Shown: positions 32,795 through 41,364 of the stretch, one piece after another | How the letters are laid out: the number at the start of each line of letters is the position of its first letter | How positions within the stretch are numbered: the stretch's first letter is position 1 | Assembly: GCA_934757255.1 (NCBI GenBank) | Contig: CAKVLL010000014.1 | Span: 1 to 43,923 of the forward strand | Source: an uncultured Candidatus Melainabacteria bacterium | GTDB lineage: Bacteria > Cyanobacteriota > Vampirovibrionia > Gastranaerophilales > Gastranaerophilaceae | DNA length: 43,923 nt | Direction of reading: 5' to 3' | Position numbers and translations under genes: made by a program | The notes under the pieces: generated by a model | Told to the model about the DNA's origin: nothing | Databases searched by the model: none | Seen by the model: the letters and a program-made list of their open reading frames with translations, nothing else

Positions 32795-33157
32795 TTATCC
32801 TCTAAAATGTTTCATGTTTTTTTCTATGCAAGCAGTGTCAGATAAACAATCTGGTGAAATATGTACACCTTTATTTTTATTTAATAACAAAACGTATGGA
32901 ACATATTGCCCTCTGTATTTTTGCATAAGAGAATATCCGTAAGCGGTTGATGCATCAACTTTGTAAAAATTATATTGTCCGTCATACATTTTTGATAATT
33001 TGTTATACCTTGGTGCAAATTGTTTGCAATATCCACAATCAGGTGTGTACAAGTATAAAAAGACGTTATTTCCTTTTGCAATTGTATTTTCTATTTCTCC
33101 TGCAAAAACCGGAAGTGTGCAAAATACTGCAAATATTATAAAAATTTTCTTTAACAT
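32795..33157 (-). CDS. Exported thioredoxin-like protein
   Basis: 120 residues from ATG 33157 (an ATG ten codons earlier at 33187 is also possible; neither has a clear SD). The signal peptide is MLKKIFIIFAVFCTLPVFA. The redox site is C41-G-Y-C44 in TPDCGYCKQFAP, followed by a cis-proline strand VPYVLL; the fold is thioredoxin-like. Two more C-terminal cysteines (PDCLSDTAC) could form a second pair. A periplasmic disulfide role is inferred. Confidence 0.85.
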   Translation of the reverse strand: MLKKIFIIFAVFCTLPVFAGEIENTIAKGNNVFLYLYTPDCGYCKQFAPRYNKLSKMYDGQYNFYKVDASTAYGYSLMQKYRGQYVPYVLLLNKNKGVHISPDCLSDTACIEKNMKHFRG

Positions 33158-33276
33158 ATACAGAAATATAACATGCTTACGTTTCATTTTTCAATACCCA
33201 TTAGTATATTTATCAGCCTTTACAATTGACAAAATCTCAATTAATAATAAAATATTATAAGGGAGGGATTGTAACT

Positions 33277-34020
33277 ATGAATAAAAAATTTGTTTCATCT
33301 TTAATGCTGGTATCACTATGTTCTTTTAATACAGCTTTTGCGGCGTCAAATTTTTCTTTTGAACAACCCCAACCACAACCAAGCGGGCAATATTATCAAC
33401 AACCTATGCAATATTCCACAAAGCAACCGTTAAAAGGTAGTGTTGTAATGGTTCCGGCAGGTACATGTGTTCCTGCGACGTTAACATCACCATTGTCATC
33501 TGCTAATGCAACAGCAGGACAAAGTGTAAGTATGTTGCTCGGTTCAGATTATTATTATAATAATAAACTTATCGCTCCTGCCGGAAGCACAATTTACGGT
33601 ACCGTAATTGAAGCTTCCAAAGCTAAAAGAGGAAGCATGAACGGTAAACTTTGTGTAAGATTTACACAAATATACACACCATACGGAACTCAAATTCCTA
33701 TCTCTGCCGTAATTAAAACAGACGATTCTTCGGGTGTTCTTGTTGGTGGTACAAAGCTTGATGTAACTAAAGATTACGCAAAAGACATGGGAGTTGGTGC
33801 CGCAACAGGTGCTTTATCAGGTCTTGTGTTTGGTGCACTAGCTGGCGGTAGCGTAGGTAAAGGCGCTGCCCTTGGAACAGCAGTTGGTGCCGGTGGTGGT
33901 TTAGTTAAATCAGCATTTGACAAGGGAAATGATGTTGAAATTCCTGCAAATGCAACCATAGACTTGTTGTTGACTCAACCTATTACAACTTCAACATCAA
34001 GTTATAGTTACGAAAATTAG
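33277..34020 (+). CDS. Exported glycine-zipper protein, VirB10/TrbI-like fold
   Basis: 247 residues from ATG 33277, preceded by a very strong SD GGGAGGG (33261-33267). Signal peptide MNKKFVSSLMLVSLCSFNTA then FA|ASN. A Gln/Pro-rich linker (FEQPQPQPSGQYYQQP) leads to a beta domain (VVMVPAGTCVPATLTSPLSS, then APAGSTIYGTVIEASKAKRG, ITPYGTQIPISAVI-like) that resembles the outer-membrane-facing domain of TrbI/VirB10. A glycine zipper follows (GVGAATGALSGLVFGALAGG). It lies directly upstream of the TonB cluster but 69 bases separate them. Envelope location is well supported; the function is not known. Confidence 0.82.
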   Translation: MNKKFVSSLMLVSLCSFNTAFAASNFSFEQPQPQPSGQYYQQPMQYSTKQPLKGSVVMVPAGTCVPATLTSPLSSANATAGQSVSMLLGSDYYYNNKLIAPAGSTIYGTVIEASKAKRGSMNGKLCVRFTQIYTPYGTQIPISAVIKTDDSSGVLVGGTKLDVTKDYAKDMGVGAATGALSGLVFGALAGGSVGKGAALGTAVGAGGGLVKSAFDKGNDVEIPANATIDLLLTQPITTSTSSYSYEN

Positions 34021-34089
34021 TAAGTAGGTTAATTTAAATCACCTTCATACTATTTATTCTAAAAAGGTAATATTAGAGAGAAAAATAAA

Positions 34090-35286
34090 GTGTCAATTAT
34101 TAGTAAAAGAAGTTTTATACTAGACGAGGACGAGGATAAAGATGTAGAGCCATATACTCTGCCATCCATTGTAACGAGCAAACCTGAGGTAATTCCATTT
34201 AAGAAGTCATTGGCGATTTCTACGGCATTACATCCCGCAGTTGTTCTATTAATTTGGTTAATTACAATTGCTTTGACTTTGATGGGTATTAATTTAAGCC
34301 TGTTCAAAAAGCCTGATGCTCAATTAAAAAAGGATATCGAGTTTGTTTTGGTTGATAAAGAAGCAACACCGAGAAACCCTAATACAAAAAATCGTTCTGA
34401 TATGAATTCAAGAAGTGGCGGCATAAATGACCCTAAACGCAAAGTTTCAATGCCTTCTCCTGCTCCTAAAAAAGCTTCTAAACCTTCAGCTGCTGCGCAA
34501 AGCGCAAATAAACTCATAAAAAAACAACAACAGCAAGCACAAAAGCAAGCTGTTCAGCATAAAACACAGCCGGCTAAACAACAGCCTAAGGCGCAAACGC
34601 CAAGTAAAAATCAAACAACAGCGAATAAGCCTTCGACTGCAAAACCGGTACCACCTACTGCAAGGCCAAGTGCACGACCAGTTTCTGCACCGCATCCTGT
34701 AGCAAAACCATCTTCACCATTTACGGTTGCGGCACCAAAAGGTGCGCCTGTAGGTAAAACTCTTTCAACAGGTCCTGTCGGCGGAACAGGTGCAAGTTCC
34801 GGTGCTAAATCAGGAGGAAGTACAGGAGCCGGTTCAAGAGGAAGTGCTTACGCACCACGTCCTTCTTTATCACCATCAGCTGGTGGCGGTAGTGGTCAAT
34901 TGTCAAGAGGTACAGGTTCTGGTGGCGGAAGCGGTAATTATGGCAACCCAGGTGGTGGCGGTGGCGCTCCAGGTATTGATGCTCTAAGAGAACCTGACTT
35001 TGGTCCATATATGAGAGAATTGCAACGTAGAATTAAGTTGAACTGGGATCCTCCAAAAGGAAACGAAAGCAAACGTGTAGTTCTTTTATTCAAGATTGCA
35101 AAAGACGGCAGATTGTTGTCATGCAGAATTCATAAATCTTCCGGCATGCCATCAGCAGACCAAGCGGCATTAAAAGCAGTAGAATTAACGGCACCGTTTA
35201 GACCGTTACCTGCGGACTTTAAAGGACAAAGCATTGATATTCAGTTTACATTCGACTACAACGTATTCAATGCGTCAAGATATTAA
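34090..35286 (+). CDS. tonB: TonB-family energy transducer
   Basis: 398 residues from GTG 34090. One membrane span lies at about 37-62 (LAISTALHPAVVLLIWLITI). A long Pro/Ala/Gln/Lys- then Gly/Ser-rich linker (about 85-300) can span the periplasm. The TonB C-terminal domain is at about 308-395: MRELQRRIKLNWDPPKGNES, VVLLFKIAKDGRLLSCRIHK and AALKAVELTAPFRPLP. It transmits the proton-motive force to outer-membrane receptors or maintains the envelope (TolA-like). ExbB and two ExbD genes follow downstream, separated by repeats. AGAGAGAAAAATAAA gives only a weak SD. Confidence 0.88.
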   Translation: MSIISKRSFILDEDEDKDVEPYTLPSIVTSKPEVIPFKKSLAISTALHPAVVLLIWLITIALTLMGINLSLFKKPDAQLKKDIEFVLVDKEATPRNPNTKNRSDMNSRSGGINDPKRKVSMPSPAPKKASKPSAAAQSANKLIKKQQQQAQKQAVQHKTQPAKQQPKAQTPSKNQTTANKPSTAKPVPPTARPSARPVSAPHPVAKPSSPFTVAAPKGAPVGKTLSTGPVGGTGASSGAKSGGSTGAGSRGSAYAPRPSLSPSAGGGSGQLSRGTGSGGGSGNYGNPGGGGGAPGIDALREPDFGPYMRELQRRIKLNWDPPKGNESKRVVLLFKIAKDGRLLSCRIHKSSGMPSADQAALKAVELTAPFRPLPADFKGQSIDIQFTFDYNVFNASRY

Positions 35287-35314
35287 GGCGAAATGTATTA
35301 GGGAAAAAGGGTAA

Positions 35315-35347
35315 ACCCCTCACCCTAACCCTCTCCCTAGGAGAGGG
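35315..35347. repeat. CCCTCACCCTAACC-type palindrome
   Basis: ACCCCTCACCCTAACC then a perfect stem CCCTCTCC (35329-35336), loop CTA, GGAGAGGG (35340-35347). Same family as 31275-31317 and 36944-36975. Confidence 0.8.
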
Positions 35348-35363
35348 AACAAGAAAAAACAAA

Positions 35364-35390
35364 CGTAGGTTGGGCATTCTTGCCCAACAT
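35364..35390. repeat. GTAGGTTGGGC palindrome
   Basis: GTAGGTTGGGCATTCTTGCC then CAACAT: arms TTGGGC and GCCCAA around ATTCTT. Related copies lie at 38021-38044, 41210-41233 and 41761-41784. Confidence 0.8.
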
Positions 35391-35419
35391 CAAAACAAAA
35401 AACTATAACAAGAGGTTTT

Positions 35420-36223
35420 ATGGAAAATCAAAAAGGTAAAAATTTATTAAAAGGATTGGTAATTGCAATACTTGTAATTCTCGTATTTGCAACCTCAGCC
35501 TATTTTGATTTAAAGAACCATGAAACTTCTAAGATTGCTGACTCTCAGCTAAAACAATTGAAAAATGATGATAGTGTAAACAATTATCTTAGTGCTGTTG
35601 CACAAAACATTGATAAAAATTGGAGCAAGAATAATCTAGAAAAGGCACATGTTGCTTACTTGGTAATATTAGATAAAAATGGTAGTATTATAAGTTATAA
35701 TTTAATGCATCCAACCAAATCTTCAACCTTTGAAAAAGCAACATTGACTTCTATTATTCAAGCTGCACCATTTGGCAAATTGCCAAATTCCATTAAAGAT
35801 AAAGAATTGGCACTCGATATAGAATTTAACAATTCAGATGTAGAAGTTTTAGTAATGCGAAAGAGTGCAAATACAATTGGTAATGTTCTTGATGAGCGTT
35901 CTACAATGTTGATTTGCCAAGCACTGGATGATAATAGTGTTGAAATGAAAAATTATACAAGAAATCTCGAAAAAGAAGTTAAACAACTTTGGAAACCTTC
36001 AACAAATTTTGACAGTCGTGTTATTGTAAATGCTACGATTGCAAAAAATGGACATGTAAAACAGTTATCGTATGAAACACAATCTCACAATCCATTGGTG
36101 TTTCAGGAAACTGTAAAAGCGGTACAGAATGCGTCTTTTGAACCGTTTCCGAGTTCAATTAAGAACGAGGAAGAAAATTTTAGATTTTCATTTCTTGTAA
36201 TGAATAAAAAGACAAAAAGTTAA
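35420..36223 (+). CDS. Protein with two TonB C-terminal domains
   Basis: 267 residues. One N-terminal membrane span (about 12-30, LVIAILVILVFATSAYFDL). Two TonB_C-like domains follow: about 48-140 (YLSAVAQNIDKNWSKNNLEK ... LTSIIQAAPFGKLPN) and about 165-260 (YTRNLEKEVKQLWKPSTNFD ... TVKAVQNASFEPFPS). Each has the helix-W-strand-strand-helix-PF pattern of TonB/TolA. There is no long linker, unlike the upstream TonB, so it is an unusual compact tandem form. AAGAGG precedes ATG 35420. It probably works with the same ExbB/ExbD motor. Confidence 0.8.
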   Translation: MENQKGKNLLKGLVIAILVILVFATSAYFDLKNHETSKIADSQLKQLKNDDSVNNYLSAVAQNIDKNWSKNNLEKAHVAYLVILDKNGSIISYNLMHPTKSSTFEKATLTSIIQAAPFGKLPNSIKDKELALDIEFNNSDVEVLVMRKSANTIGNVLDERSTMLICQALDDNSVEMKNYTRNLEKEVKQLWKPSTNFDSRVIVNATIAKNGHVKQLSYETQSHNPLVFQETVKAVQNASFEPFPSSIKNEEENFRFSFLVMNKKTKS

Positions 36224-36253
36224 AAAGTATACTAGAGAAAAGAGGATATAAAA

Positions 36254-36904
36254 ATGGAACTATTATTACATTCAATTCAATTAGATTGGCCTGTATTGTT
36301 GCCAATTCTTGTGTGCGCTATTTTGACAGTTGCAGTAGCTATCGATAGAGCAGCTTTTTACAACGCTAATAAAAGAAACGTTATTGAGTTTATTCCAAAA
36401 TTACAAAAGGAATTGACTAAAAACAACTTAATGGGTGCGCAAAACTTAGCGGTTCAATACGGCGGTATTATTGGTGAAGTTACAGAAGAAGGTGTTAGAA
36501 TTTTATCAGAACAAAAGAAAGGTTTTTCACGTTCATTCGATATCGCAGCCGCTTTAGCAACAAGAAAACTTGAACACAGATTAACAATTCTTGGTACGAT
36601 TGGTGGTGTTGCACCTTTCTTAGGTTTGTTCGGTACAGTTGTTAGAATTTTGTACACATTCCAAGATTTGGCATCACAAGGTAACCAATCAGCAGCGGTT
36701 GCAATGGGTATCGGTTCTGCATTAATTGCTACTGCCTTTGGTTTGGGCGTTGCGATTATTGCAGTTGTTTGCTACAACACTTTCCAATCTACAGTTAGAA
36801 GATTTGAAGACGATTTCCAATTAATTAAGTTATTGTTCTTAAGCTTCGTAGATTCAGAAGAAGAAAATCAGTTGAAGTCACAATCTAGTAGTGTGGCATT
36901 GTAA
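36254..36904 (+). CDS. exbB: ExbB/TolQ-family proton channel protein
   Basis: 216 residues with three membrane spans: about 10-30 (WPVLLPILVCAILTVAVAI), 115-140 and 150-180. The family core is clear: LTILGTIGGVAPFLGLFGTV, then AMGIGSALIATAFGLGVAII. It forms the pentameric motor ring with ExbD. AAAGAGGATATAAAAATG is a good start context. It lies 30 bases after the double-TonB gene and before two exbD genes. Confidence 0.92.
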   Translation: MELLLHSIQLDWPVLLPILVCAILTVAVAIDRAAFYNANKRNVIEFIPKLQKELTKNNLMGAQNLAVQYGGIIGEVTEEGVRILSEQKKGFSRSFDIAAALATRKLEHRLTILGTIGGVAPFLGLFGTVVRILYTFQDLASQGNQSAAVAMGIGSALIATAFGLGVAIIAVVCYNTFQSTVRRFEDDFQLIKLLFLSFVDSEEENQLKSQSSSVAL

Positions 36905-36943
36905 AAAGTCGTTAAGTTACACAATTCGGGAGAGAGGGTTGAC

Positions 36944-36975
36944 ACCTCACCCCTACCCTCTCCTCAAGGAGAGGG
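36944..36975. repeat. CCTCACCCCTACC-type palindrome just before exbD
   Basis: ACACCTCACCCCTA then perfect stem CCCTCTCC (36956-36963), loop TCAA, GGAGAGGG (36968-36975). The only SD-like bases ahead of exbD (GGAGAGGGAGAAAGAG) begin in its 3' arm, so the hairpin may mask or supply the ribosome site. Confidence 0.8.
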
Positions 36976-36988
36976 AGAAAGAGTTAGT

Positions 36989-37507
36989 ATGGCTATAAAA
37001 TCAGGGAAAAAAGCATTATTTACAGAAATCAACATTACACCGCTAACGGATATTTTCTTGGTGTTATTGATTATCATGATGGTTGTTGCGCCTACGTTTC
37101 AATCAGTTGATAATTCGATAAATGTGCCGGAAGTTAATAGCGGAACATCGATTGAGCAGGGTAAAATTACCGTTGCCGTTACAAAAGACGGTACAATTTA
37201 TGTTGATTCAAAACGTTCCTCAATTGGAATGTTGACTACAGATTTAGAGAATGCAAAAGGTGATAATGAAAATCCTGAAGTTGTAGTTAAGGCTGATGAA
37301 AAGGCTAAGAGTTCAATTATTATGGATATTATGGACGCAGCACAAGATGCGCATTATAAAAAACTTATTGTAGCCGGTGAACCTTTGAATAAAAAAGAAC
37401 AACAAAAGTTGGAAGAAAGCACTTCAAATTACACTTCCAACAATGTAATGAATGAAGCAACAACACCTTTGCCTACTGATAATCAGTATGAGAATTGGAG
37501 TGAATAA
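36989..37507 (+). CDS. exbD: ExbD/TolR-family protein 1
   Basis: 172 residues. One N-terminal span with the family core EINITPLTDIFLVLLIIMMV, whose Asp (in TD) is the conserved proton-relay residue. The periplasmic domain follows (GKITVAVTKDGTIYVDSKRS, then VVVKADEKAKSSIIMDIMDA). A polar 40-residue C-terminal tail after LIVAGEP is longer than in the second copy. Its TAA overlaps the next ATG (TAATG). Confidence 0.92.
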   Translation: MAIKSGKKALFTEINITPLTDIFLVLLIIMMVVAPTFQSVDNSINVPEVNSGTSIEQGKITVAVTKDGTIYVDSKRSSIGMLTTDLENAKGDNENPEVVVKADEKAKSSIIMDIMDAAQDAHYKKLIVAGEPLNKKEQQKLEESTSNYTSNNVMNEATTPLPTDNQYENWSE

Positions 37508-37884
37508 TGCGTGATAGTTTTAATGAAATAAATATTACACCGCTAACAGATATTTTCTTGGTGCTTTTAATCATTATGATGGTTATTGCACCACTTCTTG
37601 ACCAACAAGGTTTAAATCTTGCCGTGCCTGAGGTTGTTAATCAAGAACAGATCGCAAAAGATGCTAAAATTATGAATTTTAGTGTAACTGATGATAACAA
37701 ATATTTGTTTGACGGACAAGAAATTGCGGCTGCGGATTTAGAATCAACCGTTTCTGCGCATGTTAAAGATTTTCCGGATGGACTTTTGATACAGGTTGAT
37801 GATAATGCAGACCACGGAACTGTGGTTAAGTTGATGGATAGCGCAAGAAATGTAGGTGTGACAAGCATTTCGCTTGCGAGATAA
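37507..37884 (+). CDS. exbD: ExbD/TolR-family protein 2
   Basis: 125 residues, the normal ExbD size. Core ITPLTDIFLVLLIIMMVIAP is almost identical to copy 1, then LLIQVDDNADHGTVVKLMDS as periplasmic domain. The 1-base overlap with copy 1 shows they are cotranslated, so the motor may contain an ExbD heterodimer. The core sequence is very similar at the DNA level too (ATTACACCGCTAAC...GATATTTTCTTG), which fits a duplication. Confidence 0.92.
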   Translation: MRDSFNEINITPLTDIFLVLLIIMMVIAPLLDQQGLNLAVPEVVNQEQIAKDAKIMNFSVTDDNKYLFDGQEIAAADLESTVSAHVKDFPDGLLIQVDDNADHGTVVKLMDSARNVGVTSISLAR

Positions 37885-37888
37885 ACTC

Positions 37889-37994
37889 AAGGTAATGAGG
37901 GAATAAGAGATTTTAGGGATATTTTAATTAAATACGCCAATTTAGCGCAATATATAAATTGTATATTTAAAACCACTTATTCCCTCATTACCTT
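37889..37994. repeat. 19-bp perfect inverted repeat flanking 68 bases
   Basis: AAGGTAATGAGGGAATAAG (37889-37907) and CTTATTCCCTCATTACCTT (37976-37994). A degenerate second copy of the right arm (CCTTATTCCCCTATTACC) follows at once. No coding sequence inside; MITE- or REP-like. It begins 4 bases after the exbD stop. Confidence 0.85.
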
Positions 37995-38020
37995 ATTCCC
38001 CTATTACCATAAAACAATTG

Positions 38021-38044
38021 TAGGTTGGGCATTCTTGCCCAGCA
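38021..38044. repeat. GTAGGTTGGGC palindrome
   Basis: GTAGGTTGGGCATTCTTGCC followed by CAGC; nearly the same as 35364-35390. It ends about 25 bases before the next start codon. Confidence 0.8.
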
Positions 38045-38069
38045 ATAATTTTATAAGAAAGAAAAATTC

Positions 38070-38906
38070 ATGTTTAAACCATTTAGCTGGATGTTCAAAA
38101 TTGATAATTTCAAAGAACATTTTAAATACTTATTTTTTATTTTAATAAAATTCTTTATACCAGCAATTTGTTTGTCTTACTTGGTTTTGTTTTGCCAAGC
38201 ATTACCTCCATTATGGGGTTATGTTTGCTGTGCTTTATCAATTCTACTTTTTATTGCACCATTTTTGTGTATTCAAGGTTATTTCTGGGAGTTAACATCT
38301 CAAATAATTTCAAGAGATTTTGATGTTGTTGGTGGAAATATTTATAATGGCAAAATTAGACAAGTTTATAAGATTGAACTTCCTGATATTAATACTAAAA
38401 AGTTTATTTGGCGAGGTATTGCTTCAATTGTAGCCAATTTGATTATGTTTTTACCATTAATTTCTATTTTATCCGGTTCGCTTTTGTTGGATAATTTTGG
38501 AGTTTCTCTTTTGAGCGTAAACTCATTTTCGACATCCGGTTCTATGACTGCATTGACTGGTGTTGCTATTTTATACGTATTTTTAGCACCGGCTCTATTA
38601 TGGAACTATGCAAAACGGAATTCTATAGTAGCAACTTTAAATTTCCCTAAAGCAGTTTATATTGCAGGAAATTATACAGGAAAATATATTCTAAATGGTG
38701 TATTATTTTTTGTTTTTAATTTTATAATGTCAGGTTTAACCTCGATTCTTTCTTATTTGCAATTTCTGTTAACACCAGCGCAAAGAAGTCCATTGTTTGT
38801 GTTATGTTTTTTTGTTTCTTATGTTATAGGCTATCTCATTTATATTTACTGTATTTTTGTAAATGCTTATTTGTTGGGTACTATTACACCGGCTGGAGAG
38901 GCTTAG
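38070..38906 (+). CDS. Multi-span membrane protein, DUF4013-like
   Basis: 278 residues with about six hydrophobic spans: 22-45, 52-75, 115-140, 165-185, 205-230 and 240-270. A cytoplasmic loop holds GNIYNGKIRQVYKIELPDIN. The layout and the repeated 'G-x-x-x-G' helices recall DUF4013 membrane proteins, but I cannot confirm this. AAGAAAGAAAAATTC gives a modest SD. It follows the TonB/ExbD cluster after 185 bases of repeats; whether it belongs functionally is open. Confidence 0.75.
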   Translation: MFKPFSWMFKIDNFKEHFKYLFFILIKFFIPAICLSYLVLFCQALPPLWGYVCCALSILLFIAPFLCIQGYFWELTSQIISRDFDVVGGNIYNGKIRQVYKIELPDINTKKFIWRGIASIVANLIMFLPLISILSGSLLLDNFGVSLLSVNSFSTSGSMTALTGVAILYVFLAPALLWNYAKRNSIVATLNFPKAVYIAGNYTGKYILNGVLFFVFNFIMSGLTSILSYLQFLLTPAQRSPLFVLCFFVSYVIGYLIYIYCIFVNAYLLGTITPAGEA

Positions 38907-38949
38907 ATTTTGTAAAACACTTCTTTTTTTGCCTCACCATTGATAGTTT

Positions 38950-38978
38950 TTGCGAAAAACACATGTTTATTGTATAAT
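38950..38978 (+). promoter_or_regulatory. Promoter of pnp
   Basis: TTGCGA (38950-38955), 17-base spacer, TATAAT (38973-38978). The leader of about 75 nt includes a CGGCT/AGCCG hairpin near 39028-39043, just ahead of the SD GAAGGAAAA. Confidence 0.75.
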
Positions 38979-39059
38979 CAGCATGGAAAATTTTAAAAGA
39001 AAATTAGTAGAACTTAATGGAAGCATTCGGCTTTCGAGTAGCCGGAGAAAGAAGGAAAA

Positions 39060-41201
39060 ATGGTACCTGAAACAAAAAGTTTTCAATTAGAAATTGGCGG
39101 TAAAACCGTTACTGTTGAAACAGGTAAGTACGCACAATCAACTAACGGAAGCGTTACTGTTCGTTGCGGTGACACAATGTTATTTGTACACTGTGTAGTT
39201 AGTAAAGAACCTAGAGTTGGGATAGACTTTTTCCCACTTCTTATTGATTATGAAGAAAGAATGTCTTCAATCGGACGTATCCCTGGCGGTTACAACCGTT
39301 CAGAAGGTAAAGCAAGCGATAAAGCTATTCTTGTTTCACGTTTGATTGACAGACCAATAAGACCTCTATTCCCAAAAGGATATAGAAACGATATTCAAAT
39401 CGTAGCTCAATTATTCAGCTATGACCAACAAAACCAACCTGACACATTGGCTATGTTAGGTGCATCTTGCGCATTGATGCTTTCAGGCGCACCATTTGAA
39501 GGCCCTATTGGTGCTGTAAGAGTTTCAAAAGTTGATGGTCAACTTATTGCTAACCCAACTCACCAACAAGCTGACAAATCAGATTTAGATATTGTTGTAG
39601 CAGGTACACATGATTCAGTAATTATGGTTGAAGCAGGTTGTAAATTTGTTACAGAAGACGATATTATGGAAGCTGTTGAATTTGCTCAAGGTGAAATAAG
39701 AAAACAATGCGAAGCTCAAGTTGAATTTGCAAAAGCTTGTGGTGTTGTTAAAGAAGAATTCGTAAACCCTTACGATACAACAGAACTTAAAAATATCATT
39801 GACGAAGTTGCTCACGATATGATTTTTGATGCATATCACAACTTTGACAGAAAATACAGACAAGAAAAATTAGAAGAAGCTAAAAAGCTTGTTAAAGAAA
39901 GAGTTGAAGCTCTTCCTGAAGACCATTACATCCACAAAATCATTGAAGAAACAGGCATTGACTTTGTTGCAGAAGAATTTAAAGCTGCTGAAAAGAAAAT
40001 TATGCGTGCAATGATTCTTGATGAAGGTGTTAGAGCAGACGGACGTAAACCGACCGAAGTTAGACCTATTTGGTGCGAAGTAGGTGTTATTCCTCGCGCT
40101 CACGGTTCAGCAGTGTTCACAAGAGGTCAAACTCAAATCTTGTCAGTTGCAACACTTGCAGGCCCTGGTATGAAACAAGAATTAGACGGCGTTGATCCTG
40201 AAACTGAAAAAACTTACATGCACAAATACATCTTCCCTGGTTTCTCAGTTGGTGAAGTTAAACCTCTAAGAGGCCCTGGCAGACGTGAAGTTGGTCACGG
40301 CAACTTGGCTGAAAGAGCTAATGTTCCTGCACTTCCTTCTCAAGAAGAATTCGGTTATACAATCCGTGTAACTTCAGATGTATTAGAATCAAACGGTTCT
40401 ACATCAATGGGTTCAACTTGCGGTTCTTCAATGGCATTGATGAATGCAGGCGTTCCTGTTAAGTGCATGATTGGCGGTGTTGCAATGGGTATGATTACGG
40501 AAGAAGGTAAAGAACCTGTTGTATTAACAGATATTCAAGGTATCGAAGACTTCTTAGGTGATATGGACTTCAAAGTTACAGGTAATGATGACGGTATCAC
40601 AGCTCTGCAAATGGATATGAAAGCTAAAGGTATTGCTAACGATACTTTGAGAAGAGCTTTGGCTCAAGCAAAAGAAGGCAGATTGCATATCTTGGGTGAA
40701 ATGAGAAAAGTTATTACAGAACCTGCAAAACAACTTTCACCATTTGCACCAAGCATTTCTACAATGACAATTCCTACTGAAGATATCGGAACAGTTATCG
40801 GACCTGGTGGTAAACAAATCAGAGCAATTATTGACGCTTCAGGTGCTGAAATTGATATTCAAGACAGCGGTGTTGTAACAATTACTTCTAACGACCAAGA
40901 AGGTGCAGCAATTGCTAAGAAGATGATTAAAGATCTTACATTCAAACCTGAAGTTGGTATGGTTATTAAGGGTAAAGTTGTAAGAATCATTCCTATCGGC
41001 GCGTTTGTTGAACTTGGTGGCGGTAAAGATGGTATGGTTCACATTTCTCAAATTTGCCAAGAAAGAATTGAAACAATCGAACCACACGTTAATATTGGCG
41101 ACGAAGTTATCGTTAAGGTTATCAAAATTGATGATAAGGGCAGAATCAACCTTACAATCAAGGGTGTAACCGAAGAAGATAAGGCTAAATTAAACGCTTA
41201 A
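39060..41201 (+). CDS. pnp: Polyribonucleotide nucleotidyltransferase (PNPase)
   Basis: 713 residues, full length. Two RNase PH-like domains (first with GDTMLFVHCVVSKEPRVGID, second with RAHGSAVFTRGQTQILSVAT and TSDVLESNGSTSMGSTCGSS), an alpha linker, a KH domain (IGTVIGPGGKQIRAIIDASG) and a C-terminal S1 domain (GMVIKGKVVRIIPIGAFVEL). It degrades RNA 3' to 5' with phosphate. Own promoter with TATAAT and an AAGGAAAA SD. Its last 30 codons are duplicated at 41658-41749. In many bacteria rpsO precedes pnp; not here. Confidence 0.97.
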   Translation: MVPETKSFQLEIGGKTVTVETGKYAQSTNGSVTVRCGDTMLFVHCVVSKEPRVGIDFFPLLIDYEERMSSIGRIPGGYNRSEGKASDKAILVSRLIDRPIRPLFPKGYRNDIQIVAQLFSYDQQNQPDTLAMLGASCALMLSGAPFEGPIGAVRVSKVDGQLIANPTHQQADKSDLDIVVAGTHDSVIMVEAGCKFVTEDDIMEAVEFAQGEIRKQCEAQVEFAKACGVVKEEFVNPYDTTELKNIIDEVAHDMIFDAYHNFDRKYRQEKLEEAKKLVKERVEALPEDHYIHKIIEETGIDFVAEEFKAAEKKIMRAMILDEGVRADGRKPTEVRPIWCEVGVIPRAHGSAVFTRGQTQILSVATLAGPGMKQELDGVDPETEKTYMHKYIFPGFSVGEVKPLRGPGRREVGHGNLAERANVPALPSQEEFGYTIRVTSDVLESNGSTSMGSTCGSSMALMNAGVPVKCMIGGVAMGMITEEGKEPVVLTDIQGIEDFLGDMDFKVTGNDDGITALQMDMKAKGIANDTLRRALAQAKEGRLHILGEMRKVITEPAKQLSPFAPSISTMTIPTEDIGTVIGPGGKQIRAIIDASGAEIDIQDSGVVTITSNDQEGAAIAKKMIKDLTFKPEVGMVIKGKVVRIIPIGAFVELGGGKDGMVHISQICQERIETIEPHVNIGDEVIVKVIKIDDKGRINLTIKGVTEEDKAKLNA

Positions 41202-41209
41202 TTGATAAT

Positions 41210-41228
41210 GTTGGGCTGAAAGCCCAAC
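41210..41228. repeat. GTTGGGCT hairpin (unit 1)
   Basis: GTTGGGCT, loop GAA, AGCCCAAC, then CTAC: the GTAGGTTGGGC element family seen also at 35364 and 38021, in the opposite orientation. Unit 2 copy is at 41761-41779 with one mismatch. Confidence 0.75.
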
Positions 41229-41238
41229 CTACATAAAT

Positions 41239-41280
41239 AAAAGTCATCGGATTTTGGAATTCCAAAATCCGATGACTTTT
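41239..41280. terminator. Terminator of pnp (unit 1)
   Basis: A perfect 42-base palindrome with 21-base arms (left arm AAAAGTCATCGGATTTTGGA plus A, centred on GGAATTCC), ending in T4. Transcribed, it gives a long hairpin with a U-tract. Confidence 0.9.
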
Positions 41281-41329
41281 GTATTATATCTAAATTGTTA
41301 CAATTAAAAATTCGTTTTGAATGATTTTA

Positions 41330-41358
41330 TTGAAAAAACTAAAAGAATAATGTATAAT
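41330..41358 (+). promoter_or_regulatory. Promoter of antitoxin RNA 1
   Basis: TTGAAA (41330-41335), 17-base spacer, TATAAT (41353-41358). A near-consensus strong promoter; start expected near A41365. Confidence 0.88.
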
Positions 41359-41364
41359 AAAAGC

